Assembly: GCA_963576725.1 (NCBI GenBank)
Contig: OY755242.1
Coordinates: 66,244,238 to 66,308,237 of the forward strand
From: Azorinus chamasolen
Lineage: Eukaryota > Mollusca > Bivalvia > Cardiida > Solecurtidae
Reading direction: 5' to 3'
Length of the DNA: 64,000 nt
Below, one piece after another: positions 43,961-53,690 of the stretch. Both the position numbers and the translations under genes were made by a program. The first letter of the stretch is position 1; every line of letters starts with the position of its first letter. The notes under the pieces are model-generated. The model was not told the DNA's origin. It saw only the letters and a program-made list of their open reading frames with translations, and searched no databases.

Positions 43961-44203
43961 ACCAGTTCCCTGTTTAATATTCATGTAAGGCATTATGACA
44001 TCATTAATATTTATTACCTGACTTTTTATGATGGTCTGTCAACACGAGATGTTTTGGCTCATGCAGAAACTGAAGAATCAGGTCTATATTATACCAAAAG
44101 CAGACAGAGCAGACCCTGATCAGACTCATGTAGGGACAGTCTGACTTGGTTCTATTTTGTTTGCCAATGTGTGAAACGGGCATTTACACGAAAGAAAGTG
44201 TCG
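43961..44203 (-). mobile_element. A27: family A MITE with damaged hairpin
   Basis: 'aaccagttccctgtttaata', 'atgacatcattaatatttat' (decayed CRE), 'cctgatcagactcatgtagg', tail 'acacgaaagaaagtgtc'. Confidence 0.75.
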
Positions 44204-44268
44204 ATAAATATCATAACTATTGACAGTGTACCACACAACTTGCAATCCAGTTGTTTGCAAAGTGGCAT

Positions 44269-44496
44269 TTTACCCATTTGCTCCCATGATCCCATATATG
44301 GGACGTAGGCAAACAGTGTAGACTCTGATCAGACGCCGCATTATGCGGCGTCTGATCAGAGTCTACACTGTTTGCTGGTGGGAATTTCAATATAAAGCAA
44401 AACGAAATTGAATTTTTAAGCCAGGCACCCCTTAGGTAAAAACGGACTAATCCAACATATAAACATGGAAAAATCCGCCGGGCGCAAATGGGTTAA
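44269..44496 (+). mobile_element. E2: reference family E MITE
   Basis: 'tttacccatttgctcccatg' to 'ggcgcaaatgggttaa'. Perfect hairpin: 'cagtgtagactctgatcaga', 'cgccgcattatgcggcg', 'tctgatcagagtctacactg'. Upstream 'cccatatatggga' is a second small dyad. Confidence 0.9.
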
Positions 44497-44974
44497 AGAG
44501 CGCTTAGCAGACAGTAGATCGTTGTCACTGCTCCCTACGGGAAGGATACGATAAATATCATTTTGCTACACACACTATTCCAACATTGAATAACATTTGT
44601 CTGCAAAAAGTGTGTCGTTTGCTTAAATTCTAAGCGTATATTTTTCAACCATTTCTTTTAAAAACAATGTCTCAATCCCAAGTAGCTATATCCTTCTGAG
44701 ACACGGAATTATTCTAGATCCAAACCCTTTTACAATGTCTCAAAACAGTGTGTAATGTTGCAATAGTGAAATGCAATTACAAACGGCTGCTGGTTGTGGG
44801 TCCTATTAGTTCGGATATTAGCTTTGACTTGTTATAACTTTGGAATAGTCCATATGAAAATTCAGAGTTGAAATTATGTAATATCGGTAACATTCCTTTT
44901 ATTATACTCGTATATCTTCCAAAGTCGTTAATTCTATTTCTGCTGTGCATGACAGTCAAACATAAACATGGTTA
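44497..44974. other. Unassigned intergenic sequence
   Basis: Nothing recognised. Confidence 0.5.
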
Positions 44975-45227
44975 TTAACCCTTCTCTTGCTATTCACGTC
45001 AATATACCTACCTGTAAATAGTGAAGACCATGATGAGACAGCTCCTACAGGAGCTGTCTCATCAGGGGCTGCGCTATTTACAAGTTGACTGTTGCAACCA
45101 GTGCACACCACAGCAGTGATTGCACAGCGAAATACTTGTACACAGTGAATATATATATGTAATTATACAACAGGGCATGAACAAAGACGGAGAAATGTAT
45201 TTTAAAATTCAGCAAGAGAAGGGTTAA
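44975..45227 (+). mobile_element. C5: family C MITE
   Basis: TTAACCCTTCTCTTGCTATT to 'gcaagagaagggttaa'; centre 'gacagctcctacaggagctg'. Confidence 0.93.
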
Positions 45228-45303
45228 GTTTTGTTTGTTATTTCTAACTGGAAGTCTATGCTAAACCTAATGCAATTGTAAATGGTAGAGTAGTATTTCA
45301 AAA

Positions 45304-45519
45304 TACAGTACAAACTCGATACTACGAACACTCATCAAATACGTACCATTATTGATCTTTAACACAGGTGGTAGCTTAATACAGGATGAAAGTCATGCAG
45401 AAAGTTCCTCAGTGAGTTTCTGCATTGATTTCACCCTGCATTAAGCGGCCACGTACATGTACCTACAAAAGCATACTTGTTTCATTAATAAATTTTCGTA
45501 GTATCGGGTTTTTGTTGTA
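45304..45519. mobile_element. F18: pogo-like MITE, TACGAACACTC variant
   Basis: TA-CAGTACAAACTCGATACTAC to 'gtagtatcgggtttttgttg'-TA. Internal 'cttaatacaggatgaaagtc' and 'gaaagttcctcagtgagttt'. Confidence 0.85.
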
Positions 45520-45960
45520 TCACCATTCGCTAAAAACAAAGACTAAATTCAAACCTATCTTCACCATAAACGATTTATTCAATTGGCTTTGGTTTTCACA
45601 CCAGTCAGTTTTACATTTCGGTTCTATTTTCCAGCAGCCCAATGACCTGATTTAATCCCTAACTTCATTGATATTCGTATCATTAATAATGCTTATATCA
45701 ATATTTGTTAAACAGGAATGTTATAAAGACATTATGGAAAAGGGATTCTTTTACCATCTAGGTTTGGGAATTTATTTCATAAATGGATACGTTTGATATA
45801 CTATGGAGTTAGAAGCCTTCTACTCATCTATCCACGTTATTGGCAAAGGCAACGATATAATCACGTAGAAAACAATTTAACGCTTCTTAAGCTGAAATGA
45901 TAAAATCTCCTAAATATTTTATCTGCTGAATATCTTTCTACTGATTTCCGATGAATCGTT
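45520..45960. other. Unassigned intergenic sequence
   Basis: Nothing recognised. Confidence 0.5.
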
Positions 45961-45969
45961 CAAGGCATT

Positions 45970-46095
45970 GAGAAAATACTTTCCCATTTCCAAACAGCTT
46001 GGATTCTGATGAGAGTTATTCGGCGGCTCCTCAGAACCCCCGCTGTTTGCAAATTCCAATCAAGTCGCGCTAAGCATGAAAAGGGCTAACAGCGA
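45970..46095. mobile_element. D8: degenerate family D MITE
   Basis: 'ccaaacagcttggattctga', 'tgagagttattcggcggctc', ending 'tgaaaagggctaac'. Confidence 0.5.
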
Positions 46096-46142
46096 GACGA
46101 TGCTGATTAATCATACCAAAAAATTGTAATTACAATGCCAGA

Positions 46143-46265
46143 CTTAACCCCCTCTCCTACTATTCGCGACCTGGTTCGTATTTGCAAACACGCTGGGTTC
46201 AGAAGAGTACTGGTTTCCAGGATCTAAGGTGGTTGGCACTCAGTCATCAATTTCAATAAAGTTTT
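46143..46265. mobile_element. D9: degenerate family D MITE
   Basis: TTAACCCCCTCTCCTACTAT, 'atttgcaaacacgctgggtt', 'ggatctaaggtggttggcac'. Confidence 0.5.
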
Positions 46266-46299
46266 ATCGACACATGCATTTAGTTAGTTCATTCAGTTA

Positions 46300-46515
46300 G
46301 TTAGACATTTTCACGCCTTTGTAACCAGAGGAGACTCAGATCAGACGGCTTCATATCAGGAACTGCTCATTTTTCGCATGACATAATATAGATGTGATTC
46401 TAGTTTCTGTCATGATAAAAATCTATTTGTTTAGTTGCCTTTGTAAACTTTTAGTTAATGAATATTCATGAAGTCATGAATTCTTGTATAAATATTCATG
46501 ACGGAAAGGATTGAG
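46300..46515 (+). mobile_element. A28: family A MITE with deleted right stem
   Basis: 'cagatcagacggcttcatat' followed at once by 'caggaactgctcatttttcg'. The right half has 'tgaatattcatgaagtcatg' and 'tgacggaaaggattga'. Confidence 0.7.
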
Positions 46516-46646
46516 AAATGAAGATTAATTCTCAGCATGACATGAACTCCTCCATCATAAGCTTGGTAATCCTAACATTGTAGAAACCCATTATATTATT
46601 AATCACTGCCAACATCATGGCAATGTAGTGTTTACTTGTTCTTCAA

Positions 46647-46854
46647 TACAGTGAACATGTCTTAAGCGGTCATAAAAAATATGACTAATTATGGGTCTGT
46701 AAGGTGGGTGTTAGCTTAATACAGGTCATACGTAATGCAGAAAGCTGCTATAGGAGCTTTATGCATTATTTTATACCTGTATTAAGCAACAACCTGCTTT
46801 TTAAGAATCCTATGTTCAATAAATGAATGATCGCTTTAGACTGATTCTACTGTA
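46647..46854. mobile_element. F19: pogo-like MITE, CTTAAGCGGTC subtype
   Basis: TA-CAGTGAACATGTCTTAAGCG to 'cgctttagactgattctactg'-TA. Centre 'gaaagctgctataggagctt'. Confidence 0.88.
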
Positions 46855-48030
46855 TACATAGTTCAATTCGGAACTTAATTAAAACAAGGCATTGAGTCTG
46901 AATCAAGGAAAGCAATTCCATTATAGTATTGCCTTTGTATCACTATATAAATAAACTGCAAAGGAATATAAATCATGTTTTATTATAACAAAAAGGTTGT
47001 TCATTATACTATCATTACCGGTTACAGCAATTGCTGACTACACACGACCTATGACGTGCACATCACTATACAAAATATCGTCCATCTTTGCAGTTTTAGC
47101 CTAAAAAGATAATTAGCATTATCAGCCCCATAAAGGCTACACGATCATTTATTAACTATACGTTAATATGCTATATCAAAATATTATATAAATGAAAAAG
47201 TAGAAAAGTCAAACAGGAAAAGCCACACACAAAACACCACCATCACCAAAAACCATAAACTGTTGCTGTTGCGTATTTTGGATTCAATAATTCTAGGATT
47301 TCAGAAATTTACACTGTAGAGATTGTGCATCGCCAAAGGTAGAGGGATGAAAATTTGATAAGTCACCCCCGTCGAAAAACAAACATTCTACCCTTATCCG
47401 TAATTGTTATTATCGGCACTAAGCAGTAAAATACTCGCACAAAGTATACGAGTTTATACTGAATGACCTATTCCTTTAAATAGTGATTGACTATTCCATG
47501 TCGGATAGGCTCAATAATAAAAGTATCATTTGAAATCACTGTGCAAAATCCTAATGGTTATTATGCCTCATTTCTTGATCATTTCGTGTAGAAAAACAAC
47601 GTGAAAGGTTCTTGAATACGTATTATTTTCTTTTCAAGGAACAGACAGAACCAAAGCATGAAATAATGACAAAATTATGGGATTGCCAAAATGTCCTTTT
47701 TTCTATGCCAGTTTATACAGAACAGCAGTTTAACAGGAAACCATATATTTTATAATTATCAAATGAGAAAACAACAGAAAGACCATTGTTTCCCAATTAA
47801 ACTGGGTAATAGATGAGGGAATGTCATTATCGTACTTGCTGTAGAGGAAACTAGAACCTACAAGTCATTTTATTTCAATTTACTGTAAAATATGATTTAG
47901 TATGTGATAGCGAAATACAGTGTAATTATAGCAGTAGATGATTTTCTAACTGGTGTCAAATTATTGACAAAAAACAAAACCTTGATGTGTTACACATCGA
48001 CGGATTTCATAGAAAATCCTTTAACCTTAA
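46855..48030. repeat. Mostly unassigned; contains short dispersed repeat M
   Basis: 47195-47262 ('agtcaaacaggaaaagccac', 'acacaaaacaccaccatcac') recurs in reverse complement at 54236-54299. The rest of the stretch has no recognised gene. The ORF starting at 47904 becomes LINE-like only from 48031. Confidence 0.55.
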
Positions 48031-49198
48031 AAATAGACTACTGCAATTCACTGATGCATGGAATTTCAAACAACTCACTGCGGAAATTTCATAGAGTGCA
48101 AAACACACCAGCCCGCATCATAACCAGAACCCCTCGGTATAATCATATCACGCCGGGTTTGAAGGAACTTCACTGGCTACCGGTTCAACATCGGATTGAA
48201 TTCAAAATCCTGACTCTTACGTATAAAGCCATGCACGATGAATGTCCCAAGTACATGGTCGACATGATTGTCGTGTACAGGCCGCGCAGAGAGTTGAGGT
48301 CGGCAAGTAGATCATTGTCGTTGGTTGTGCCAAAATGTCGTATGGTAAAATACGGTGAGAGAAGTTTTATGCATGCAGCTCCAAAACTTTGGAATGCTCT
48401 ACCATCAGGCATTAGAGAGGCAGGATCACTGGCATGTTTCAAAAGGTGTCTGAAAACACATCTTTTCAACATTTATTACTAGAACAATTTAGTAAACGAT
48501 AAGTTGATTATCTTTCATGGACCAGATAGACACTCATGCGATTCATCCCGGTTAGTGATTTCATATCTACTGTATATCTAAGTCACGTCTTCAGTACAAG
48601 TCGCTGGTGACGGCACTCTGTATTGATGATTATTGTTGTGATAACTCTACCCGATTCAATCCAATCCAGGGTTGGGGCTTCATGAGAGCAACATGTCTCA
48701 TGTTGGTGAGGGAGAATTTCATTCCCTATTCTCGACTATTGAGAGCAACATGTTTTCATGTTAAAGTGGGACCCTGGTCCCAAGTATCTGGTTGTGAGTG
48801 GTCTTTCCGACCAACTTTGGATTGTGACTTCGGGAGGCTGTATCGTTTTTAAAATATTGCCATTGTTTGCACTGAGCTCCTATGGTCACTGTAGGGTGTT
48901 AAATCACTTGGGCTACTGTATGCACCAGATTCCGTAATTATATTTTCTCTGTTTTGTGTATATAATGGCTCGAGTGGTATTTGGGTTGGTTCATTTTGCC
49001 GCCCATTGCCATAGAGGGAATCATGTGGTTCCCTCCGGCTAGTGGTTTTATTTATATTGTATATCTTTTGTATATCTTTTATTGTCCGGATAGATAATCA
49101 TGCGGTTCGTTCCGGTGATTTCATCCATGTGAAGCGCTTTTGAACGCATATATTCTGTGTGAAAAGAGCGCTATATAAATTTGGTATCATAATAATAA
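48031..49198 (+). mobile_element. 5'-truncated non-LTR retrotransposon (L2/CR1/Jockey type)
   Basis: 48031-48482 encodes about 150 residues of the reverse-transcriptase C-terminal region: IDYCNSLMHG, then FHRVQNTPARIITRT, YNHITPGLKELHWLPVQHR, FKILTLTYKAMH, ERSFMHAAPKLWNALPSGIR and FKRCLKTHLF, ending at a TAG. These are the usual landmarks of this LINE group. The part after 48482 is a 3' untranslated region ending 'agcgctatataaatttggta' and a (AATAAT)-like tail. 5' truncation is typical of target-primed insertion. The frame is still open, so the insertion is fairly young. Confidence 0.85.
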
Positions 49199-49419
49199 TA
49201 ACCCTTTCTCTGTTGAATACTCATGTAAGAAATAATGACAATATGGAGATTAACTACCTGAATTTTATAAATTTATATTTGTTTATATTGGTAGAAACAA
49301 TAGAATCAGAACTGTATGTCTCTATACGCTAACAGAGCAGACCCGGATCAGACGGTTCTTACAGGAGGCGTCTGATTTGAGTCTGCCCTGTTTGCAAATT
49401 CTATGAAGGAAAGAGGTAA
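49199..49419 (-). mobile_element. A29: family A MITE at the LINE tail
   Basis: 'aataaccctttctctgttga' to 'tgaaggaaagaggtaac'. Hairpin 'ggatcagacggttcttacag'. It abuts the AT-rich tail of the LINE. Confidence 0.8.
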
Positions 49420-49488
49420 CCCTTCAACACAAAATCGCGATCTGGCTGGCAATGAAGCGCAGAGTAACTCGTCACTCAGTCGGAAAAC

Positions 49489-49724
49489 TTGAATGGATCA
49501 TCAGTAAGCAAACACAGTTACAGACCGGAGTTTAACCAGACATCACTTTGAATGGATCATCAGTAAGCAAACACAGTTACAGACCGGAGTTTAACCAGAC
49601 ATCACTTTGAATGGATCATCAGTAAGCAAACACAGTTACAGACCGGAGTTTAACCAGACATCACTTTGAATGGATCATCAGTAAGCAAACACAGTTACAG
49701 ACCGGAGTTTAACCAGACATCACT
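49489..49724 (+). repeat. 59-bp tandem repeat, four copies
   Basis: Starts at 49489, 49548, 49607 and 49666; unit begins 'ttgaatggatcatcagtaag' and includes 'acagaccggagtttaacc'. Copies look identical by eye. Confidence 0.96.
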
Positions 49725-49886
49725 TTGATAGCAGGCGAAGAGATTCATTGTATTACCGATTCCTTTTAATACAGTAGATCGTATTTTAACTCATCCCCCC
49801 TAGACTATTTTAGGCTCAGCCGTTTTGAATTAATCTACCGAAAAGGAGCATTAACTATACAAAAGGAGAATTTTAGAATTGTGTAG

Positions 49887-49946
49887 TTTTTAAAACATTG
49901 TGATAAATAGAGCGTTTGCTCTATTCATCACAATGGTTTCAAAACA
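49887..49946. repeat. Short inverted repeat
   Basis: 'ttttaaaacattgtgataaa' with 'tagagc' pairs with 'gctctattcatcacaatggt' with 'ttcaaaac'. The loop is only about six bases. Confidence 0.85.
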
Positions 49947-49986
49947 TGAGTCGCGTGGTCAAAAGACGTGTACCCTTTGCCCGACG

Positions 49987-50205
49987 GATAATCCTTTTAA
50001 CGCCTTTACAAACAGACTAAACACAGAAAAGACGATTCCTATAGGACCCGTGCGACCATAGTCAGCTCTGTTTGCTCATGGAACAGTATAAATCTGATTC
50101 TTCAGTTAAGGCATTGTTCAAAGTTTCCTGTGTTCATATGCGATTTCACATATATCTGATTAACATTCGTGATGTTTTAAGTCAATCTAACTTGAAAGAT
50201 ATCCA
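49987..50205 (+). mobile_element. A30: degenerate family A MITE
   Basis: 'cgcctttacaaacagactaa', 'gattcctataggacccgt', 'tcagctctgtttgctcatgg', 'tctaacttgaaagatatcca'. Confidence 0.6.
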
Positions 50206-50222
50206 TATCAAAACCCCGCAAT

Positions 50223-50423
50223 TTTAGCCCCTTAGTCTATGAATATTCATGCAAGAAATAATGACATCATGAATATTAATTAGATCAGTCTTTATAATGA
50301 CAAAAATGAACACAGGATTGTTCGGCTAGAAGCAAATAGAGCAGACCCTGATCAGACGACTCCTACATGAGCCTCTGATCTGGCCCTACTCTGTTTGCAG
50401 AGATGTGAATGGTAAACGGTTAA
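50223..50423 (-). mobile_element. A31: family A MITE
   Basis: 'tttagccccttagtctatga' to 'gaatggtaaacggttaa'. 'tgacatcatgaatattaatt' is a decayed CRE. Hairpin 'gatcagacgactcctacatg'/'agcctctgatctggccctac'. Confidence 0.75.
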
Positions 50424-50795
50424 GGAGAAACATTTCGCGAAAACTAATGCTAGGTTTCACCATATCGAAAGAATCAATCATCATCCGACAGGAGTGGGCT
50501 ATATCCTGTTATATAGACTCTTATGTTAGGTTAACTGTCCAAAATGCCAAAACAGAAACTGACTTATTCCAATCGTCTTCGTCTATGTGTTATTCGTTAA
50601 GTTAAATACCCAGACGATGATAAGACAAGTTTCCCCGCAAGACTTCCGTCGCTTGTCATGGTGTAGTTACCGGATCTGATACAACAGGACGTTGAATGTC
50701 TAGCCAGAGACCAGATACGTTGCTGGTATACCTATTGATGTGATGTGAAACAAATTATTTTGTAAAAGCATGACAATTAGAACACTGAACCCCAA
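50424..50795. other. Unassigned intergenic sequence
   Basis: Nothing recognised. Confidence 0.45.
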
Positions 50796-51060
50796 TCCCC
50801 CCGGACAGTTCGAGCACTAAAACAAGTGTATCATTACCGGGTTTTACAGTACAAACCCATCAGTTTGAACACTAAAACAAGTGTATCATTACCGGGTTTT
50901 ACAGTACAACCCCATCAGTTCGAACACTAAAACAAGTATCATTTCCGGTCTTTACAGTAAAAGCCCGACAGCTTTAACACTAAGACAAGTATCATTACTG
51001 GGTTTAGCAGTACAAACCCAACAGCTTGACCACTAAAACAAGTATCATTATCGGTCTATA
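50796..51060 (+). repeat. Tandem array of a family F terminal sequence, about five units
   Basis: Unit of roughly 55-60 bases: 'acagtacaaccccatcagtt', 'cgaacactaaaacaagt-atcatta', 'ccgggttt'. It matches the left end of F12 (28061: 'cagtaaaacctcgatagttt', 'gaacactgaaaaagtatcat'). Only one end of the element is amplified and no right TIR or palindrome is present. Confidence 0.88.
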
Positions 51061-51074
51061 TTGCAGAGTGCAAT

Positions 51075-51319
51075 TTAACCTTTCGGCGCCAAATTTCTAA
51101 GTGTCGTCTGCAATCCAAGTTTGTTAAATCATTCAGTAAAATAAGGAAATGAGATAAATAAATGCAAATTTCAAAGGAATAAAGCACATATATAGAAATA
51201 GAGATTGAGACAAATAGTGAAGTCCCTGATCAGACACCGCCTTGAAAAGGCGGCGTCTAATCTGGGACTGCACTATTTGTCGTGGTGCATTTATGCGACT
51301 GCTGTGGTGAAAGGGTTAA
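51075..51319 (+). mobile_element. B5: piggyBac-like MITE, family B
   Basis: TTAACCTTTCGGCGCCAAAT to 'ctgtggtgaaagggttaa'. Hairpin 'ctgatcagacaccgccttga'/'aaaggcggcgtctaatctgg'. Confidence 0.93.
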
Positions 51320-51597
51320 TGCAGGATGAAAGGGATTCAAAATATGGGATACGAAGTCTCACCGTCTATTTGTGTGAAGGTTTCTGTATGACGTTCACTC
51401 TGTATTAAACAGCCACATACTTTTCACAAAAGAAAGTAATATGATTTAGGTACATTCTTTTCCATACCCCTTTCCCGGCAGAAAGGTAGTCTGTCACAGT
51501 ACGGAAACCCCACTACGGTGGCTTTGGTAGGAAAAAGACACGTAAATAGAGTCCCATCGCATATCCATCCATTTAACGTTTCCTAAATATAGACGAC
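51320..51597. other. Family F palindrome scrap, then unassigned
   Basis: 51319-51425 reads like an eroded F interior ('taatgcaggatgaaagggat' ... 'gacgttcactctgtattaaa', 'cagccacata'). The rest is unassigned. Confidence 0.4.
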
Positions 51598-51938
51598 ATA
51601 GGCACATTTGCAAGCAGAGAAGACCGAGATTATACCACTCCTGTGTGAGACGTCTGATGGGATCTGCTCTGTTTGTCTATGGAATGATATAGATCAGGGT
51701 CCATGCTTATAAAACTTTTTAGTTGAATCTGAGTTCGTTCTCAAGTTTTTGATTGGTCAGATTTGATCCTTTGGCTCAAATCTGACCAATCAAAAGCTTG
51801 AGAACAAACATGGACCCTGATACTACAGTTCCTTCCATGGCAATATATAGTCTCCATGTAACATTACGAATGTCAGCTAATAAATATCAATGGTGTCATT
51901 ATTTCTTATATGAATACTTATGACGTTAAAGGGTTTAA
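51598..51938 (+). mobile_element. A32: family A MITE with an inverted repeat inside
   Basis: 'catttgcaagcagagaagac', 'gacgtctgatgggatctgct', then a separate inverted repeat (51693-51821), then 'ttcttatatgaatacttatg' and 'acgttaaagggtttaat'. Confidence 0.7.
51693..51821. repeat. Inverted repeat inside A32
   Basis: 'atcagggtccatg' with 'agttcgttctcaagtttttg' and 'attggtcagatttga' pairs with 'tcaaatctgaccaatcaaaa' and 'gcttgagaacaaacatggac' with 'cctgat'. Arms pair imperfectly in their middle. Confidence 0.8.
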
Positions 51939-51960
51939 TTGACTCCGGTAAGATATAACT

Positions 51961-52211
51961 TTAAAATTGATGCCTGCGCGAAATTTCTAATTTTCGTCTG
52001 CAAACCAATTTTGTTAATTTGGTAAAATAAGGAAATGGGATAAATAAATGCAAATTTCAAAGGAATAAAGCACATAATTATATAGAAATAGAGTTTGAAA
52101 CAAAATGGGAAGTCCCTGACCAGAAGCCGCCTTGAATAGGCGGCGTCTGATTTGGGAATGCACAATTTCACGTCACGTGCATTTTCGCGACATTGGAGGT
52201 AAAAGGGTTAA
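51961..52211 (+). mobile_element. B6: piggyBac-like MITE, diverged family B
   Basis: TTAAAATTGATGCCTGCGCG to 'attggaggtaaaagggttaa'. Hairpin 'ctgaccagaagccgccttga'/'ataggcggcgtctgatttgg'. Confidence 0.85.
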
Positions 52212-52610
52212 ATACAGCCACTGACTGAATGTCGAACAGTTTGGAACTTGTTAACAAAGGCCTGTTTGCAAATGGAAGACATGTTGTGCGTGAGAAGTTA
52301 ATGGTTAAGAAGTTTCACAGTCCATTTGTGTGAAGGTCTCTTAAAGCGTGAGAGGGATTCATATTCAGAGGATAGTGACAGGATAAAATATTTGAGAGCA
52401 ACACCCATCAATGTTTGTGGAACTTTGCAATTATGCAAATGAGTTAATTCAGTATAAAACATTATAGTGACAAATACGTTCAAGCATTTCACAGAATCAA
52501 TACAAGCATCGGCACATAACCAATGAAGTTGTTTAGAACACAATTGACAGTTTGTAATGACAATGAGATTAAGACGACGAAGGCTTCTGCACAATAGCAT
52601 ATCTGAATGT
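52212..52610. other. Unassigned intergenic sequence
   Basis: Nothing recognised apart from short ORFs. Confidence 0.45.
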
Positions 52611-52806
52611 TTAACTCATTCGCTGCCAATGTCGCATTTGTGATTACCTCTGCAAACAGTTTGGATCCAGATGAGACGCCGAGTAGCTCGGCCTCTCATC
52701 AGCATCCAAACTGTTTGTTACTGTGACTGTTTCTTGAAACTAAAATGACAAAAAGTAAAAATGGAAAAGTGCAGCACACGACAATAGTTGGCAGCAAAAG
52801 AGTTAA
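52611..52806. mobile_element. D10: reference family D MITE
   Basis: TTAACTCATTCGCTGCCAAT to 'tggcagcaaaagagttaa'. Hairpin 'gtttggatccagatgagacg', 'ccgagtagctcgg', 'cctctcatcagcatccaaac'. Clean TTAA both ends. Confidence 0.92.
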
Positions 52807-52934
52807 ATATTGAATGCGGTACACGCATGTACTGTCATGTGCAAACAGTGTAGACCCAGATCAGAGATCTCCTGGAGGGACCCTTTGATCACTGTTTGCA
52901 CCGTTCGTCATTCAAACAAATATAGCAAGATTAA
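52803..52934. mobile_element. K3: MITE fragment packed between D10 and E3
   Basis: 'tgcaaacagtgtagacccag', 'atcagagatctcctggaggg', 'accctttgatcactgtttgc', 'gttcgtcattcaaa'. It shares one TTAA with D10 and one with E3. Confidence 0.6.
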
Positions 52935-53120
52935 CCCATTTGCTCCCACGATCCCATATATGGGACGTAGGCAAACAGTGTAGACTCTGATCAGACGCCG
53001 CATAAAGCTGATAGGAAATCCAATATAAAACAAAAGATAGACCAGACATTCCTTAGATAAAACAAATGGACTAATCCAATATATAAGCATGAAAGAATCC
53101 ACTGGGAGCAAATGGGTTAA
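52931..53120 (+). mobile_element. E3: family E MITE with half its hairpin deleted
   Basis: TTAACCCATTTGCTCCCACG to 'gggagcaaatgggttaa'. 'ctgatcagacgccgcataaa' is present but the matching right arm is missing. Confidence 0.92.
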
Positions 53121-53241
53121 GCCTTTCATACTAATTAGTTGACACAATAATTAAACACCTATGGGATATTCCACCCTGAGTTACCTGGCATCTCATGTGG
53201 ATCCACACTGGGTACAAATATGGATTCGCCTTTGGAAAGTG
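53121..53241. mobile_element. D12: family D scrap
   Basis: 'ttacctggcatctcatgtgg', 'atccacactgggtacaaata', 'ctttggaaagtgttaa'. Confidence 0.45.
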
Positions 53242-53405
53242 TTAACCCTTTACTCCACAAGGGTCTGCTCTGTTTGCTCATGATATAATATAGATATGAT
53301 TTGACAGCTTATATTCCCGAATACATATGTAATTTAAACAATTAATGTAATTAAAATCACGATGACATTACTTCTAACGTGAATATTCACGGACTGAAGG
53401 TTTAA
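53242..53405 (+). mobile_element. A33: family A MITE with left stem deleted
   Basis: TTAACCCTTTACTCCACAAG joins directly to 'ggtctgctctgtttgctcat', so the left arm and loop are lost. Tail 'gtgaatattcacggactgaa'. Confidence 0.8.
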
Positions 53406-53450
53406 ACGTTATAATATATACATTTTCAAATAAGATATTCTTCTATTCCA

Positions 53451-53690
53451 TTAACCCTTTCACCGCCGATGTCGCATAAATGCACCACGACAAATAGTGC
53501 AGTCCCAGATCAGACTCCGCCTTTTCAAGGCGGCGTCTGATCAGAGACTTCAATATTTGTCTCGAACTCTATTTCTGTGCTTTATTCCTTTGAAGTTTGC
53601 ATTTATCTATCTTAGTTCCGTATTTTACCGAATGATTTAACAAAATTGGATTGCAGACGACAATTAGAAATTTGGCGCCGAAAGGGTTAA
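53451..53690 (-). mobile_element. B7: piggyBac-like MITE, reverse family B
   Basis: TTAACCCTTTCACCGCCGAT to 'ggcgccgaaagggttaa'. Hairpin 'gatcagactccgccttttca'/'aggcggcgtctgatcagaga'. Confidence 0.94.
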
